From Dolomedes plantarius (taxonomy: Eukaryota > Arthropoda > Arachnida > Araneae > Dolomedidae), in the NCBI GenBank assembly GCA_907164885.2, contig OU015498.1:90057649-90121648 (forward strand): DNA of 64,000 nucleotides. Direction: 5' to 3'. The notes beneath the pieces are model-generated. The model was not told where the DNA came from and did not search any database. It worked only from the letters and a program-made list of their open reading frames with translations. The position numbers and the translations under genes were made by a program. This document shows positions 1 through 10,520 of the stretch, one piece after another. Every line of letters starts with the position of its first letter. The first letter of the stretch is position 1.

Positions 1-85
1 TCCTCATCCCGCAAAGCCTATATCGATCTGGTCTGGAACGTCCGGTCAGGGCCATTAGCGACAACAACGACAAAAGTAACATAAC
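1..85 (+). mobile_element. SINE-B 3' tail, cut by window edge
   Basis: The stretch ends in GGTCAGGGCCATTAGCGAC followed by an AAC-rich tail. This matches the 3' end of the better preserved SINE-B copy near 34.9 kb, which has a GGGGGCATT block and then an (AAC)n tail. Only the tail lies inside the window. The next 250 bases (86-340) are plain AT-rich DNA in which I recognise nothing. Confidence 0.5.
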
Positions 86-334
86 TAAATGAAGTACAAT
101 GTCAGAGTTACAGAAAAGGTAAAAGTAGTGTTACCTCTCCAAATGTGACCTCCCATATCGAAACATTAAAAATTTATTTAATTTTACTTTCAAATGGGAT
201 GAATGCTCGTGTATCTTCTCAAAATTTTATGAATTATTAACAAATAAAATCCTTTGGATATCTTCTCCATCGAATCATTATCTGCATGTAGGCCGAAACG
301 ATAAAATGGCAAAATGTAGAATTCTTAGTTCAAG

Positions 335-340
<6 letters not shown>

Positions 341-405
<65 letters not shown>
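341..405. repeat. (TA)n microsatellite
   Basis: About 32 uninterrupted TA units, followed by a short CATACATC tail. Confidence 0.98.
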
Positions 406-408
<3 letters not shown>

Positions 409-561
409 CATCCGGTTTTTAACTTAATGCAATTGACCACAGTTTGTTTTATGAGCAAAAAAATTCTATAAATCTATCACTTGTGAAAAATTGTGTATTC
501 TCATTCTTTCAAAAATTCTCCGTTTTTTTAAATAATGATTTTCTTTAAAGATTTTTATTTA

Positions 562-815
562 ATAATTTTCAATAACTGACCAGTTCGAAACCCGACGGAC
601 ACCATTAAATAGCTTCATGTCTAAGCCAGATATCGGCAATGACCAAAAAGGCCATAGACCATATCGATCATAGACCAAAAAGTCCCTCCGAGGTGAGTTG
701 ATGAGAGGAGGTGCGAGCCCTTCGGATGTCACCCCTGGGGGCGTTCGATCAGGCACCATGGGAGCAATGTACATTCAACTGTATGGTGCTCCCAGATAAA
801 AACGAGTCAACAATT
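562..815 (+). mobile_element. SINE-B subfamily, 5'-truncated
   Basis: The copy begins near a box-B-like motif (AGTTCGAAACCCGACGG) and continues with TTCATGTCTAAGCCAG, a CCAAAAAGTCCCTCCGAGGT block, and ATGTCACCCCTGGGGGCG. The same block order recurs near 58.3 kb and, more distantly, at 34.5 kb. The box-A half of the tRNA head is missing. An antisense open frame here is only a by-product. Confidence 0.6.
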
Positions 816-2142
816 TTTTTTCAGCTCTATGTGTCTAAGGACAAAAGCCTCTGTATAAGCTAAACAAAATTTAATAACTTGTATAATATTGGATAAATAT
901 ATTCATGTTTTTATATTCACATTTCCTTATGCATCCTTCTTCACATTGCATTATGTACAGAAAGCATTTAGGGTGCGACATTGGAGAGCAGTTAAAGCAA
1001 TCATGTTTTTTCTACCGTATTTTTTGGATCATAACAAGCACCTATTTATATAAAATAATCGACTTAAAATTGGGTTGTGGCTTATGGTCTAAAGGTAATA
1101 TTAAAATAAAATTAATATTTCATTATATAAAAATATATATATATTTCATATATATTATTTATTATAGTATTTATTTTATATATACTTTTATACTATACAT
1201 ATATTTTTTATCGGTATTAAGTAAGAAATTAAAAAATATCTTTATATACCTAGCAAAATACAAATATTCTTTTCTAAAAATCCTCCCATAAAACGTCTTA
1301 TCGTCCGGTGCGTGTTATGATCCAAAAAATGCGGTATTTGTTATTCGAAAATTCTAAGGTTGAAGTTTCAACTCTTCAAAATTGGGAGATTACACCGTAT
1401 TTGGGACCAACTGCTCTGTTGTAGTACAAAATCAACAATTGTAAATGCAATAAACTCTACAATATAACTGCCTCATATGTTATATACTGCATTTCATAAT
1501 AAACGTAATATATTTTAATAACTGTACCTGCACAACACATACCTAATTCCAGGAAATACATTCAATTATCCCCCACAGGCTTAACATAATCCTCCTTACT
1601 TTTCCAAACCGAAAGAGAACGATCGAAACATTCCATTTTTCCCCTATACCCTGGAGAACAATTAATAAACAATAGCAAATGACGAGAAGGTAGTGAACCG
1701 TAAAAACCCATATACCCTTATGAGAAGATATTCTTCATAAAAGCATTCTTTTTTTTTCCCCATCCTGCATAAGACTGAACATTTTTTAAAAGGGACTATA
1801 TCTATACGGATAAAACTAAAGAATATTAATGGATGAGAAAGAAGCACTGTTATACAACCGCACTTTTGTCTAAGTTGCATAGAGTTTTCCACTGTAGGAA
1901 AAACATAGCAAAAGTAAAAGAAGAATGGATAAATTCCGTATAAGTTTTTACAGATTATCAGTTGAGGGTCCCTATGTGAAGTGATCTAGCTATTGAACCT
2001 AAATCTAGAAAAATGTAGTTTGTGCCGATAGGCAATGATAGCCTATTGTTTCCGACTATCAATTTAATTTCAATTTGAAAAACAAATTTTCTCATATCAC
2101 TGAATCTCCATGCTGTAAAATAGGATCAAAAGAGATATTATA
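816..2142. other. AT-rich stretch, nothing recognised
   Basis: No repeat, transposon end or convincing frame was recognised. A 128-residue open frame at 905-1291 is Ile/Tyr/Phe/Lys-rich, as expected by chance in DNA this AT-rich. Confidence 0.5.
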
Positions 2143-2838
2143 ACAGGATTTTTTTTTCTTCATTTGTGGTTTCATTTACAGTGGAATCTCGATATATCGT
2201 TTTTCAAGGAACCGACTGAACTGAACGATAAATGCGGGAAAATGATAGATGCGGGAACATAACAAAGCAATATGATCTTCGGGCCTGGGTGAAATAAACG
2301 ACAACAGGATTTTTTTTTCTTCATTTGTGGTTTCATTTACAGTGGAATCTCGATATATCGTTTTTCAAGGAACCGACTGAACTGAACGATAAATGCGGGA
2401 AAATGATAGATGCGGGAACATAACAAAGCAATATGATCTTCGGGCCTGGGTGAAATAAACGACAACAGGATTTTTTTTTTCTTCATTTGTGGTTTCATTT
2501 ACAGTGGAATCTCGATATATCGTTTTTCAAGAAACCGACTGAACTGAACGATAAATGCGGGAAAACGATAGATGCGGGAACATAACAAAGCAATATGATC
2601 TTCGGGCCTGGGTGAAATAAACGACAACAGGATTTTTTTTTCTTCATTTGTGGTTTCATTTACAGTGGAATCTCGATATATCTTTTTTCAAGGAACCGAC
2701 TGAACTGAACGATAAATGCGGGAAAACGATAGATGCGGGAACATAACAAAGCAATATGATCTTCGGGCCTGGGTGAAATAAACGACACATAACGGGAAAA
2801 CGATAATTCGGAGAACGATCGATCGAGATTCCACTGTA
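2143..2838 (+). repeat. 161-bp tandem array built from a pogo/Tigger-like MITE
   Basis: Four copies of a 161-162 bp unit start (at the CAGTGGAATCTCGAT terminus) at 2179, 2340, 2502 and 2663. Each unit is about 38 bp of flank (a T-run then CTTCATTTGTGGTTTCATTT) plus the first about 123 bp of a MITE. Only the last copy keeps the MITE 3' end, with the inverted terminus ATCGAGATTCCACTG ending at 2836. The copies differ by very few bases, so the expansion is recent. An unexpanded relative with the same termini lies at 63103-63272. Confidence 0.85.
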
Positions 2839-3285
2839 TACAATAAATTTATATAATACCCACTGGGCCTTCCATTATTCGCAGGTTATGCACATTTCAA
2901 TATATGTTTCCATTCGCTATTAAACTAAAGATTTATTTTCAGATATCAAATTAAATGCTCTCCTATTCATTCCTTTAATTCCTCATTCAAGAACTGAAAT
3001 GAATCATTCATTATTGTTTGATCAGTAACTTCGCCGTGTTGATCAAGAAATGCTTTAAAAATGCCCTATACATGGCTTATTTGCCCTCTTTCAAAATACT
3101 TGAAATGGTACTTTCTTTCTACACGGGTTTGCAGGGAAATAGGGATCAAGCATTTCCGCGGTTTTCCCGAAATTTAAGCGTTTGCAAGAAACAAGTTTGC
3201 TATTACTTCAGCCAAATTGCAAAAATCTACTCTCAATTTTTTGTCCAAATTTAAGGATAATGCTACTGAATATAATTTAAACAAT
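2839..3285. other. unassigned AT-rich DNA
   Basis: No recognisable repeat was seen. A 78-residue open frame at 3018-3254 has no motif I recognise and is probably spurious. Confidence 0.4.
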
Positions 3286-3838
3286 ACTAGTTGGTACCCG
3301 TCAAAACATGATGGCTAGATAATAAATAAATGTAAAAATACACAAATTATACTCAACACATCATTGCCAAAGTTTGAAAATCATGCTAATGCGCAGAAAC
3401 AAATTAATGTGTTTAAGCGGCCTCGTCCTTAGTGAGTATCTAAAGCCAGATTTAAAAATGTCACTGAGCATGTGCATAAAGCAATTTTTTTTAATTGTAA
3501 ATTATCGCTAAATAAACGGCGCGAAATAAACAATTTCCACAAGGTTTAATCTTATATTTCACAAACATAATTATCATCAAAATAAGAATGGCAGAGAGAG
3601 ATGTAGAGAGACTTTTCGGAATAAAAGTGTTTATCGTTAAAACGTGTCACTGAGCATGCGCAGACATCAATTTTAATAGTAAATTATCGCTAATTAATAG
3701 AAATTGCGGTTATAAAAACAAAATTTGACAAATCTACAGATTACAATCTTTCGTTTAAGGCCAAAACGAAGTAAATTGATGCAGTAGTTTTCTCTCACGG
3801 ACTGCCCAAAAATCGGCTTAGCAACTTAAATATATAGA
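3286..3838 (-). mobile_element. non-autonomous Helitron-like element
   Basis: Read on the minus strand it starts TCTATATATTTAAG at 3838 and ends GGGTACCAACTAGT at 3286. That fits Helitrons, which have a 5' TC, a 3' CTRR and insert between A and T. A copy with the same ends and interior lies on the plus strand at 11705-12296. The interior carries GAGCATGCGCAG-type motifs and shows no Rep or helicase coding, so the element relied on enzymes supplied in trans. Confidence 0.7.
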
Positions 3839-4384
3839 TAATTTGGTTATATCATACCCAATTTTAATGAAACTTGATTTATTTAGTTTATTCTCATATC
3901 AGAGATATTGTACGTTTACAAACACGGCACCACTGGACGAACTTTATGCTATACTGACTTACAGTCATAATAAATCAGAGTTTTTTAGCATTATAAATAC
4001 AGGGGGGGGGAGAGCTTATTCTTGTGTACGTGCCCCAAAAATTTTAAAAACAATTTACCTCCAGTTGCTGGTACTTGAAAAAACAAACTTTCAATAAAAA
4101 TTATCATTAGTTTTACCAAATTTCTTCCGAGCTATTATCAGAACAAAATTGATACAGATATAACAATAACGGAATCTGTATAAAACACACAATAAAAAGT
4201 TAATGGTAAATTATTAATTGATGGCATTTTCGTAGATAAATATTGAAAGTCAAATATTTTATATTGGGTTCATATTAGATCACTTTGAGAAAAAAAAATG
4301 CCGAACTGGATACATCAATCAATTTATTTCTGAAATTCTGTTTTTAAGAAGCTCATTTCCGAAAATTATTTTTTTCTGGTGCGG
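3839..4384. other. unassigned DNA with a G-run
   Basis: AT-rich, with a run of G at about 4002-4010. An 84-residue open frame at 3843-4097 has no recognisable domain. No transposon ends could be defined. Confidence 0.35.
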
Positions 4385-4600
4385 AGGCCTATTGTCGGAA
4401 GACATTCCCTTTTTGTCATTTACTGCTGGTTTGATGGCTACTTTATAATGGAAGCACCATTTAGGTGGTGAGCCAGCATTGCTCAGTATGAGGGGGGTCG
4501 ACACGGAAGCGACCAAGCCTTATTCGCGATTTGAACCCGAACCCACTGCGTGCAGCTAACGGCGCTAACCACTTTAAATGTCACTCCACTGTGTGCGCGG
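4385..4600 (-). mobile_element. tRNA-derived SINE (third type)
   Basis: On the minus strand the head reads box-A-like GTGGTTAGCGCCGTTAGCTG, then box-B-like GGGTTCAAATCGCG, which is the spacing of a tRNA-derived RNA polymerase III promoter. The body toward 4385 has GC-rich blocks that I could not match to the other SINEs here. Confidence 0.5.
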
Positions 4601-4999
4601 CTCATTTTCGTAGATAGAGATTCGCATTCTTATACAAAACGACTTTTCACACACCCGTAGGTAGTTTTTAGGAGCAAGTACCCACTATTTCATTTTTGGC
4701 ATTTTTATGGCTTATAACCGATAAGTTTTACTTCACTAGTTTCCAGATCCTTTTTTAAGGGGACTAGGAACATTCAACCTCACGTACTTTAATACCTAAT
4801 TTTTAATGCTATATACGGAATGAGAATAGTTAAAATACTTTTGTAGTACATTGAACACCCTTAGAATTCAAAATAAGAATTTTTGGCAGAATAAAGCCAA
4901 TTTTTCAAAAGAAAAAAAAAATTTAAAATGCTTAACTTTTTTCAAAATGGTCAATACGCATTCCATATCATTTTAAAATCTTATTTTTTAATAAGTTCA

Positions 5000-5001
<2 letters not shown>
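4601..5001. other. unassigned AT-rich DNA
   Basis: No recognised feature. There are only short A and T runs. Confidence 0.4.

Positions 5002-5044
<43 letters not shown>
5002..5044. repeat. (TA)n microsatellite
   Basis: About 21 TA units ending in CACATA. Confidence 0.98.
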
Positions 5045-5050
<6 letters not shown>

Positions 5051-5221
5051 ATTGTGCAACGAATTTCTTTTATATCAATCTAAAATCTTAAATATATATA
5101 TTTTTTATTCTGCCTGTTATTTTTTATGTTTTTGATTTATTTCATGGTCGATAAATTCTAAAAATACGTTTGGTTTCAAAGAACTATACCCAGTTTTATG
5201 ATAAACAATTCCATTAACAAT

Positions 5222-5429
5222 GATATGATAAAAAAAACATTATGATAAACACTTCCATCGAGCCAGTTGATGACCGAATGGCTAGGGCGCTGGAATTCGG
5301 TTCTGATCCTGTGGGTTCGAGTCCCACTGTTGGCATGGGTGTATGTAGCCGTTCAGAAATGGCTTTAAACTGTAGGTCCTAGTCTAGCCCTCGTGTAGAA
5401 AAATATTGACCGCAGCGCTCCAAACCAAA
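5222..5429 (+). mobile_element. SINE-A, tRNA-derived, best copy
   Basis: The head has a box A (ACCGAATGGCTAGGGCGCTG) and a box B (GGGTTCGAGTCCCAC). The family-specific body follows: GGCATGGGTGTATGTAGCCG, GGCTTTAAACTGTAGGTCC and CCCTCG near the end. A possible 11-bp target duplication, CCATTAACAAT, occurs at 5211-5221 and 5430-5440. If genuine, it sets the ends given here, with about 40 bp upstream of the tRNA-like head. SINEs of this kind are transcribed by polymerase III and mobilised by a LINE. Confidence 0.75.
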
Positions 5430-5444
5430 CCATTAACAATCCTG

Positions 5445-6303
5445 AGAAATTTGGAAGAAATCAAAAGAAAGGAATGCGAATGGAACCTTTTAAAAATATT
5501 CTAGCATATTTGAGGAATTTTTTGAAAAACAGGTCTTAGAATTCACAAATAAGTATTTTGTGGACGGATAAGTGAATTCAATGCTGTAGAAAATACTACT
5601 AATTACATTCATATGGTATATAGAGCAAAATATTAATAATTTAAAATAAGTGAGGTTAAAAGTCCCTTCTACCCTTAAACTGTTTTCATAAAGAACTGGA
5701 TTGCAAACTTTATTAAAGTCGTCCACATTCAACTTTTTTCAAAAATCGGATTCCCGAGATCCAGCAAAACACTTTTCCGTGACACCGCTAGTACACGTGC
5801 AATAGGCTTTTCGCCATTCATGTTATAGTTGAGAGGTAAGATGTAGCACCACACTTTGTAAAACGCAATGGCAAACTATGACATGACATGGATAACTCAA
5901 ACGAACAGCGCATACTTCGTATTTTCAATCAACGCTAAGATGCAAATTTCGGCCTGTGAAATTTCTGGCGTTTTAACAGCTATACCGAGTTGATGACCGC
6001 ATAAATGTAAAATTAGTCCATGCCTGCCTGCGCTGAGTGAATTGTAACGGATGCGAGGTTTATCTACTCCGTATACAATGGCTTTAGGATGTCTCGGCGA
6101 GAAGTGTTGTAAATCACGTTTCTCCTCGAAAACTGTCAGGCGTGTACTCCTCTAATTTAGAGAAATAGACTTCATAATTTAAAGAGGGTCATTCATAACA
6201 ACGTTAAGTTGATGGTTCGTCGATGCAAACTTTATTTGACCGTACTATTATGCATGAAAAACTCCCTTCGATAGACTCGAACTCAACAAAGGAACAAATA
6301 AAA
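5445..6303. other. unassigned stretch, locally less AT-rich
   Basis: The part from about 5750 to 6300 is richer in G+C than its surroundings but has no long frame and no ends I recognise. It may be unique sequence or an old element. Confidence 0.35.
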
Positions 6304-6305
6304 TA

Positions 6306-6722
6306 CAGTAAAACCTAGTTTATCTGGACTAACCATGACCATAGGCAATCTGAACAATCGAAAATCCGGATAATCCGGGTAATATGGGTAATAAGCAAAA
6401 CAAAATCCTTAACTAAGCAGGCTTACCGTTTATTACGATAAAAAACTATGTTTTGTAGCAAAATTCAGCAAAATCAACAAATTCCACAAAACTCAACAAA
6501 AAGCATTTTATTACCATAATTTATTGTATAATCTATGCAGGAACTATACAATAAATCAAACAAAAAGGCGAATATTTGACGTACTTATAGTTACGTTCTT
6601 TCTATCATAGTTACAAATTATTATCTAATGTGAACATTAAATGAAAAAAAAAGGTCTAGAATTCTGATCCAGATTATCAAGATATCCGGATCAACGAGGG
6701 CCGGATAAACAAAGTTTTACTG
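6306..6722. mobile_element. pogo/Tigger-like MITE
   Basis: The inverted termini are CAGTAAAACCTAGTTTATCT at the left and the matching GGATAAACAAAGTTTTACTG at the right, flanked by TA on both sides (6304-6305, 6723-6724). It is 417 bp long with no transposase coding. CAGTRAAAC-type ends and a TA target are typical of the pogo/Tigger branch of Tc1/mariner. Confidence 0.85.
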
Positions 6723-6743
6723 TACATAAAAATAATTATAGGT

Positions 6744-6992
6744 TTAACCCTTTGAGGGGCGCCGTTTGCACAGTGCAAACGCCTAAATCTAGTCCTTTTT
6801 TTACTTGCATTCATTGTATTCCAGTTAAATGAGCAGGAAAAGGGTTAGCTCTGCCATCTGTTATCAGTTTAAAGGAGTAAAAACATTTTGCATCCTTTAA
6901 TTGGAAAAATTTTCAAGATTCTTTAGGTTAAAAAAATCGAGAAAAAATCTGCACAGTACAAACGTTGAGATTGTTGCCCCTGAAAGGGTTAA
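6744..6992. mobile_element. piggyBac-like MITE
   Basis: TTAACCCTTTGAGGGGC at the left mirrors GCCCCTGAAAGGGTTAA at the right. The repeats continue inward with GCACAGTGCAAACG against GCACAGTACAAACG. TTAA at both ends and a CCCTTTG-type start are the usual piggyBac signature. Length 249 bp, no coding. Its right end was later used as the target of the adjacent hAT element. Confidence 0.8.
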
Positions 6993-6993
6993 C

Positions 6994-7400
6994 CAGTGAA
7001 GCGCAAACTTTTTTCGGCCGCAACCCATTTTCTTTCAATTAAAAAATCACTCGATCCCAAAATTTTTTTGTAGTAGCAAATTTAATTTTTTTTAAATTAG
7101 GAAAATGCTTGTTAAAAAATAGGAAAAAGAAGTTAGCAAATATTGACAAACTATTTTATTTACTGTTGTTGTCTATTGAAAAAACTTTTGACAACTTATT
7201 TAACAATTTCATATCCTATATATCTTTTAACATATAAAATATATCTATGAAAAACATTTAAATATGGTATTATAGATAATTTAAAGAATATTTTTACTTC
7301 ATAAAAATATAAATTTACTTCAAACTATCCGCGACGCCTCTAGTTTTTTGTTTTCTGGCGACCCCTCTGTCGATTGTGACCCATAGTTTGCGTACCACCG
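6994..7400. mobile_element. hAT-type MITE with 8-bp target duplication
   Basis: It starts CAGTGAAGCGCAAACTTTTT and ends GACCCATAGTTTGCGTACCA(CCG), the imperfect inverted ends familiar from hAT/Charlie-like elements. The flanks are GGGTTAAC (6986-6993) and GGTTTAAC (7401-7408), an 8-bp duplication with one mismatch. The left copy lies in the end of the piggyBac-like MITE, so this insertion is younger. Confidence 0.82.
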
Positions 7401-7408
7401 GGTTTAAC

Positions 7409-7850
7409 TACAAATTTTCTTTAATAACACAACGATAATTAATTTTGTCAGTATTATCATCCATTCAAAATTAAATTCAATCTCCCTTCAAAATCAACCA
7501 ACATCGTTTATTTACATTGAATAAAAAGAAACATTTTTTTCCAAAACTATGTAACATTCTTTTGATAAAGATTTCGACATTTAATATGCTCCCTACATTA
7601 ACATTTTCAATTAGTATATCAAGGAAAAACTCCAAAATAAGCGTGTGTGTCTAGAATGTAAGTTTGCGTGAGAACGAACTCTTTATGACTGATGATACAT
7701 ACATGAACTGGACAATCAAAAGAATATCACATTTGCAATTTAAACTACAATCAAACTCCGACATTCAAGAGAACTCGACTTAGTACATGGCTTTAATCAC
7801 TTCCAAGTTTACTGCAATTAAACGTGAATGTGTAATTAAACGCGATTTTT
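7409..7850. other. unassigned AT-rich DNA
   Basis: No recognisable feature. A short G/T-rich patch lies near 7640. Confidence 0.4.
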
Positions 7851-8125
7851 TAGTTTCATTGTCTGCTGATATTACATTGATCATTAAAGTTAAAAAGATT
7901 AATTAAGTCAATTTAGATTATTTCGATTATTTTAGAGTCACAATTATGTACGTAAGTGTATTTTATACGCAATAATAATTTTCAGAAGACAGTTCCATTG
8001 TCTGCTGATATTACAGTGATCATTAAAGTTAAAAAGATTAATTAAGTCAATTTAGATTATTTAAGATTATTTAAGTCTCACAGTTATGTATATAAGTGTA
8101 TTTTATACACAATGATAATTTTACC
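7851..8125. repeat. two-copy tandem duplication, period about 139 bp
   Basis: The anchor CATTGTCTGCTGATATTACA starts at 7857 and 7996. Both copies continue through GATCATTAAAGTTAAAAAG and TAAGTGTATTTTATAC with few differences. Confidence 0.85.
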
Positions 8126-8417
8126 GGTATCTAAATTCTGCACGTACGTTCCATCATATTGAGTTTCGAAACTCAAAGTACTTAAAGACAGTACCGCATT
8201 ATGAATTTGTATTTCTGCAAAATAACCATCCATGAATAATATGGTTTGCGTTATCTAATACTAAATGATCTATAGTGCGATCTAATCCTACAAAATAAAA
8301 ATATTCTCTTTTTTGAGAATTTTGCGTCCAAGACCCGAATAAAAACATGGCCAAAATTCCTAAAATCAATTCATGGACGAGATGAAACTCCAGTCCCAGA
8401 TGCATCAAACTGTTCTT

Positions 8418-8515
8418 CCTCGTTAGGGTAGCGCTGGATTCTCGGTACCAGAGCCTGTGGGTTCGAGTCCCGCTCTTGGATGTTTGTAGTTGGCTTGGGT
8501 GTTTACAGGTGTTGC
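8418..8515 (+). mobile_element. SINE-A head fragment
   Basis: Contains a box-A-like TTAGGGTAGCGCTGG and a box B GGGTTCGAGTCCCGC, then a diverged body that breaks off and passes into the composite repeat listed next. The antisense 119-residue frame here is a by-product. Confidence 0.55.
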
Positions 8516-8999
8516 TTACTGACGTCATGTTTGTTAAATATTTACTATGGATGCGCACGAGCCGTAGTCTTGTTACTTTGGTGTGTAGATATTAGAGACA
8601 TCCAAAGCGACTACAAGAAATCGGCAGCGACGATGGCGTTTTGATTGAAATATATGTCTCTCCGATTTGCGGCCTGTTTTAAGGTTCTAATCTCCATAAT
8701 ATTAACGTCAGGTCTTTCTGACTAATTTCATTCCCAGTTTTAGTTCAGATATTATTGTAGTATTGCAATTTAAGTTCTTAATGAAACGTCAGCATATTGT
8801 ACTTGCGTCATTTTATAGCAAGTTGCCGGACTACAGCCTGGTATTCTGCACCAGAGTCTAGCCAGAAGAGTCTGTGGATTCGAGTCCCACTCTAGGCATG
8901 GGCGTTTGTAGCCGTTTGGAATCGGCTTTAAGCTGTAGGTCCCGGTCGAAATTTGCCCTCGGGTAGCAAAAGAATTTCCTAAGATCTCTCAACCAATCC
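8516..8999 (+). repeat. composite interspersed repeat ending in SINE-A
   Basis: The first part (8516-8825) matches the inverse complement of about 25120-25470: shared blocks include TTTGCGGCCTGTTTTAAGGT, CAGTTTTAGTTCAGA and TATAGCAAGTTGC. It is followed directly by a SINE-A copy (about 8829-8999) with box B GGATTCGAGTCCCAC, GCCGTTTGGAATCGGCTTTA and CTGTAGGTCCCGG. The junction is the same in both copies, so the SINE and its 5' flank were duplicated together or form one larger element. Confidence 0.7.
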
Positions 9000-9446
9000 A
9001 ATCCTAGTTAGGGAAAAAGGAACTGATGACAGAATGCCTTTTGCATAATGCCTTCTTTGACACAATCTAAAACACTTGTTCTCTATCTATGGAATGCGTA
9101 AAGCCCGGGGTAAGCTACTGAATTTAAGTTGGCTCGTGAGGAATTCTTATGGTAAAATTATGAAAATGCAAGAGGACAAAACGAGATTACAAAATTTATT
9201 CATCAAATTATTGTCAAACTGTCGTTTTCCTTTGAAACGTCCTCGAATTTTAATTATATTAGTTCTGGTTCTCTAATTACATTTAAACTGCCGAATAAAA
9301 TCGCGCGATTCCATCATTAACTGAACAAATTCCTTCACTGAGAACCAGAGACATGGTCCCCCATAATCCCTCACAATGCAATCTGCAGTCTACCCAAAGG
9401 CTTAATATATAAACCTATCACTTTTTTCCCCCCTTTCAAACAACAG
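9000..9446. other. unassigned DNA
   Basis: A 66-residue open frame at 9076-9276 has no motif that I recognise. Confidence 0.35.
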
Positions 9447-9650
9447 CCAAAATATTTTGTTCCTCAGGCGCACAACAGCAATTAATATAGTCGCCACTGA
9501 GGCGGGGGCACTGGACCGAGGAACTCAGGCGAGGCTCTCCGAAAGGGAAGGAGGTGATTCGGGAAATATATTTGCTGTCTTGAGATCGAGTGTTTGCTGA
9601 AAAGACCATCGGTCAGGGGCAGACTGGTCGAAAGGAAGCGTATTATTAGG
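9447..9650 (+). other. G+C-rich patch, possible exon or conserved element
   Basis: A pyrimidine tract (about 9423-9439) runs into CAAACAACAG and a second CAG at about 9467-9469, like splice acceptors. About 200 bp of unusually G+C-rich sequence follow, with one open frame of roughly 55 codons. No homology is recognised. It could equally be unique non-coding sequence. Confidence 0.2.
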
Positions 9651-9867
9651 CGGCTAATCAAGGGAAAAAAATATCTCTGGTGAAAAATGCTAGATAAAAT
9701 AAGGTTTTTTGTATTACGTAGATTTTGATGATAATTTTGTGATAATTTTGAGATAATTTTAATGATAATTTTGTTGATTAATTAAATCTACCGCTTAAAA
9801 ATAGGTGGGACAATATTTTTATAAATTTGAAACTAAAATCTTCACGCACAAAACAGTGTGAACTAGA

Positions 9868-10520
9868 TTAAGGCTGCTGTGTACTAACCCTATTGGGTTC
9901 ACTCACGTCAATGTTAACCTATAGAAAAAATATGTCAGGTAGTATCCGCTAACGAAACTACCGCGGGTTATTAACATAGGATTATTTATCGTTTGCTTAC
10001 CTCTCTTTTTTCTTCTTTTTTTTACGCATTTTCGTTCTTTTCTGTTAAACTGTTTACTTCTACTGGGTTTGGCGCGCTGCCAAAATTATAACTCGCGACG
10101 CAGGACAATTTTTTCCTCTCCGAAGGACCGTTATTGAGGAACGTAATCCTGCTTTAAAATATGTCCAAGGATTGTCTACTTGGATTTAAAGTTTTTTTTT
10201 TTTAATTGTACTCCGCAATCGAGAAAGAAATTTTACACTATTAGGCATTTTCATTTTTAAAAAATGCAAATATTTTTTAATTTAAATTATTCAGGGAAAA
10301 AATCTGTTATAGTATGTTTTAAACGCTCATAAATTCCTTTGGTGAACGAAATTTATTTAATGAATCCTGTTGCAAGGTGCAGAAAAGTTCAGGCTGTCTG
10401 AAAATACCATTTTTATTGGAATATCAGCATTTATGTAGCTGTAAATAGCAGATAAATTTTCTCCATAGTTTAACATTGAGGTGAGCGAATTCAATAGCAT
10501 TATTACACAGCATCTATAAG
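9868..10520. mobile_element. TTAA-MITE family copy, interrupted
   Basis: It begins TTAAGGCTGCTGTGTACTAA and carries the family's long terminal inverted repeat (CTCACGTCAATGTTAACC against GGTTAACATTGAGGTGAG in better copies). The right end (to about 10520) is decayed. The interior runs in the same direction as the 32032 copy. A 220-bp element sits inside at 9937-10156. Confidence 0.8.
9937..10156. mobile_element. unclassified DNA element nested in a TTAA-MITE
   Basis: Bounded by a perfect 9-bp duplication AAATATGTC (9928-9936 and 10157-10165). It starts AGGTAGTATCCGCTAACGAA and ends near CGTAATCCTGCTTTA. A second copy with the same ends and core motifs (TTTGGCGCGCTG, AAAATTATAACTCGCGAC) is at 37174-37507. 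The duplication size suggests a hAT-like or related cut-and-paste element, but the termini do not settle the superfamily. Confidence 0.7.

Noticed and set aside
905..1291. 128-residue frame that could be a membrane protein
   Set aside because: The Ile/Tyr/Phe/Lys bias is that of random AT-rich DNA, and there is no motif or neighbour in support.
5265..5340. Functional tRNA gene
   Set aside because: It has box A and box B, but it is followed by a family-specific body shared by several other copies, so it is a SINE head.
8199..8558. 119-residue antisense frame
   Set aside because: It spans a SINE-A head and the composite repeat in antisense, so it is a by-product.
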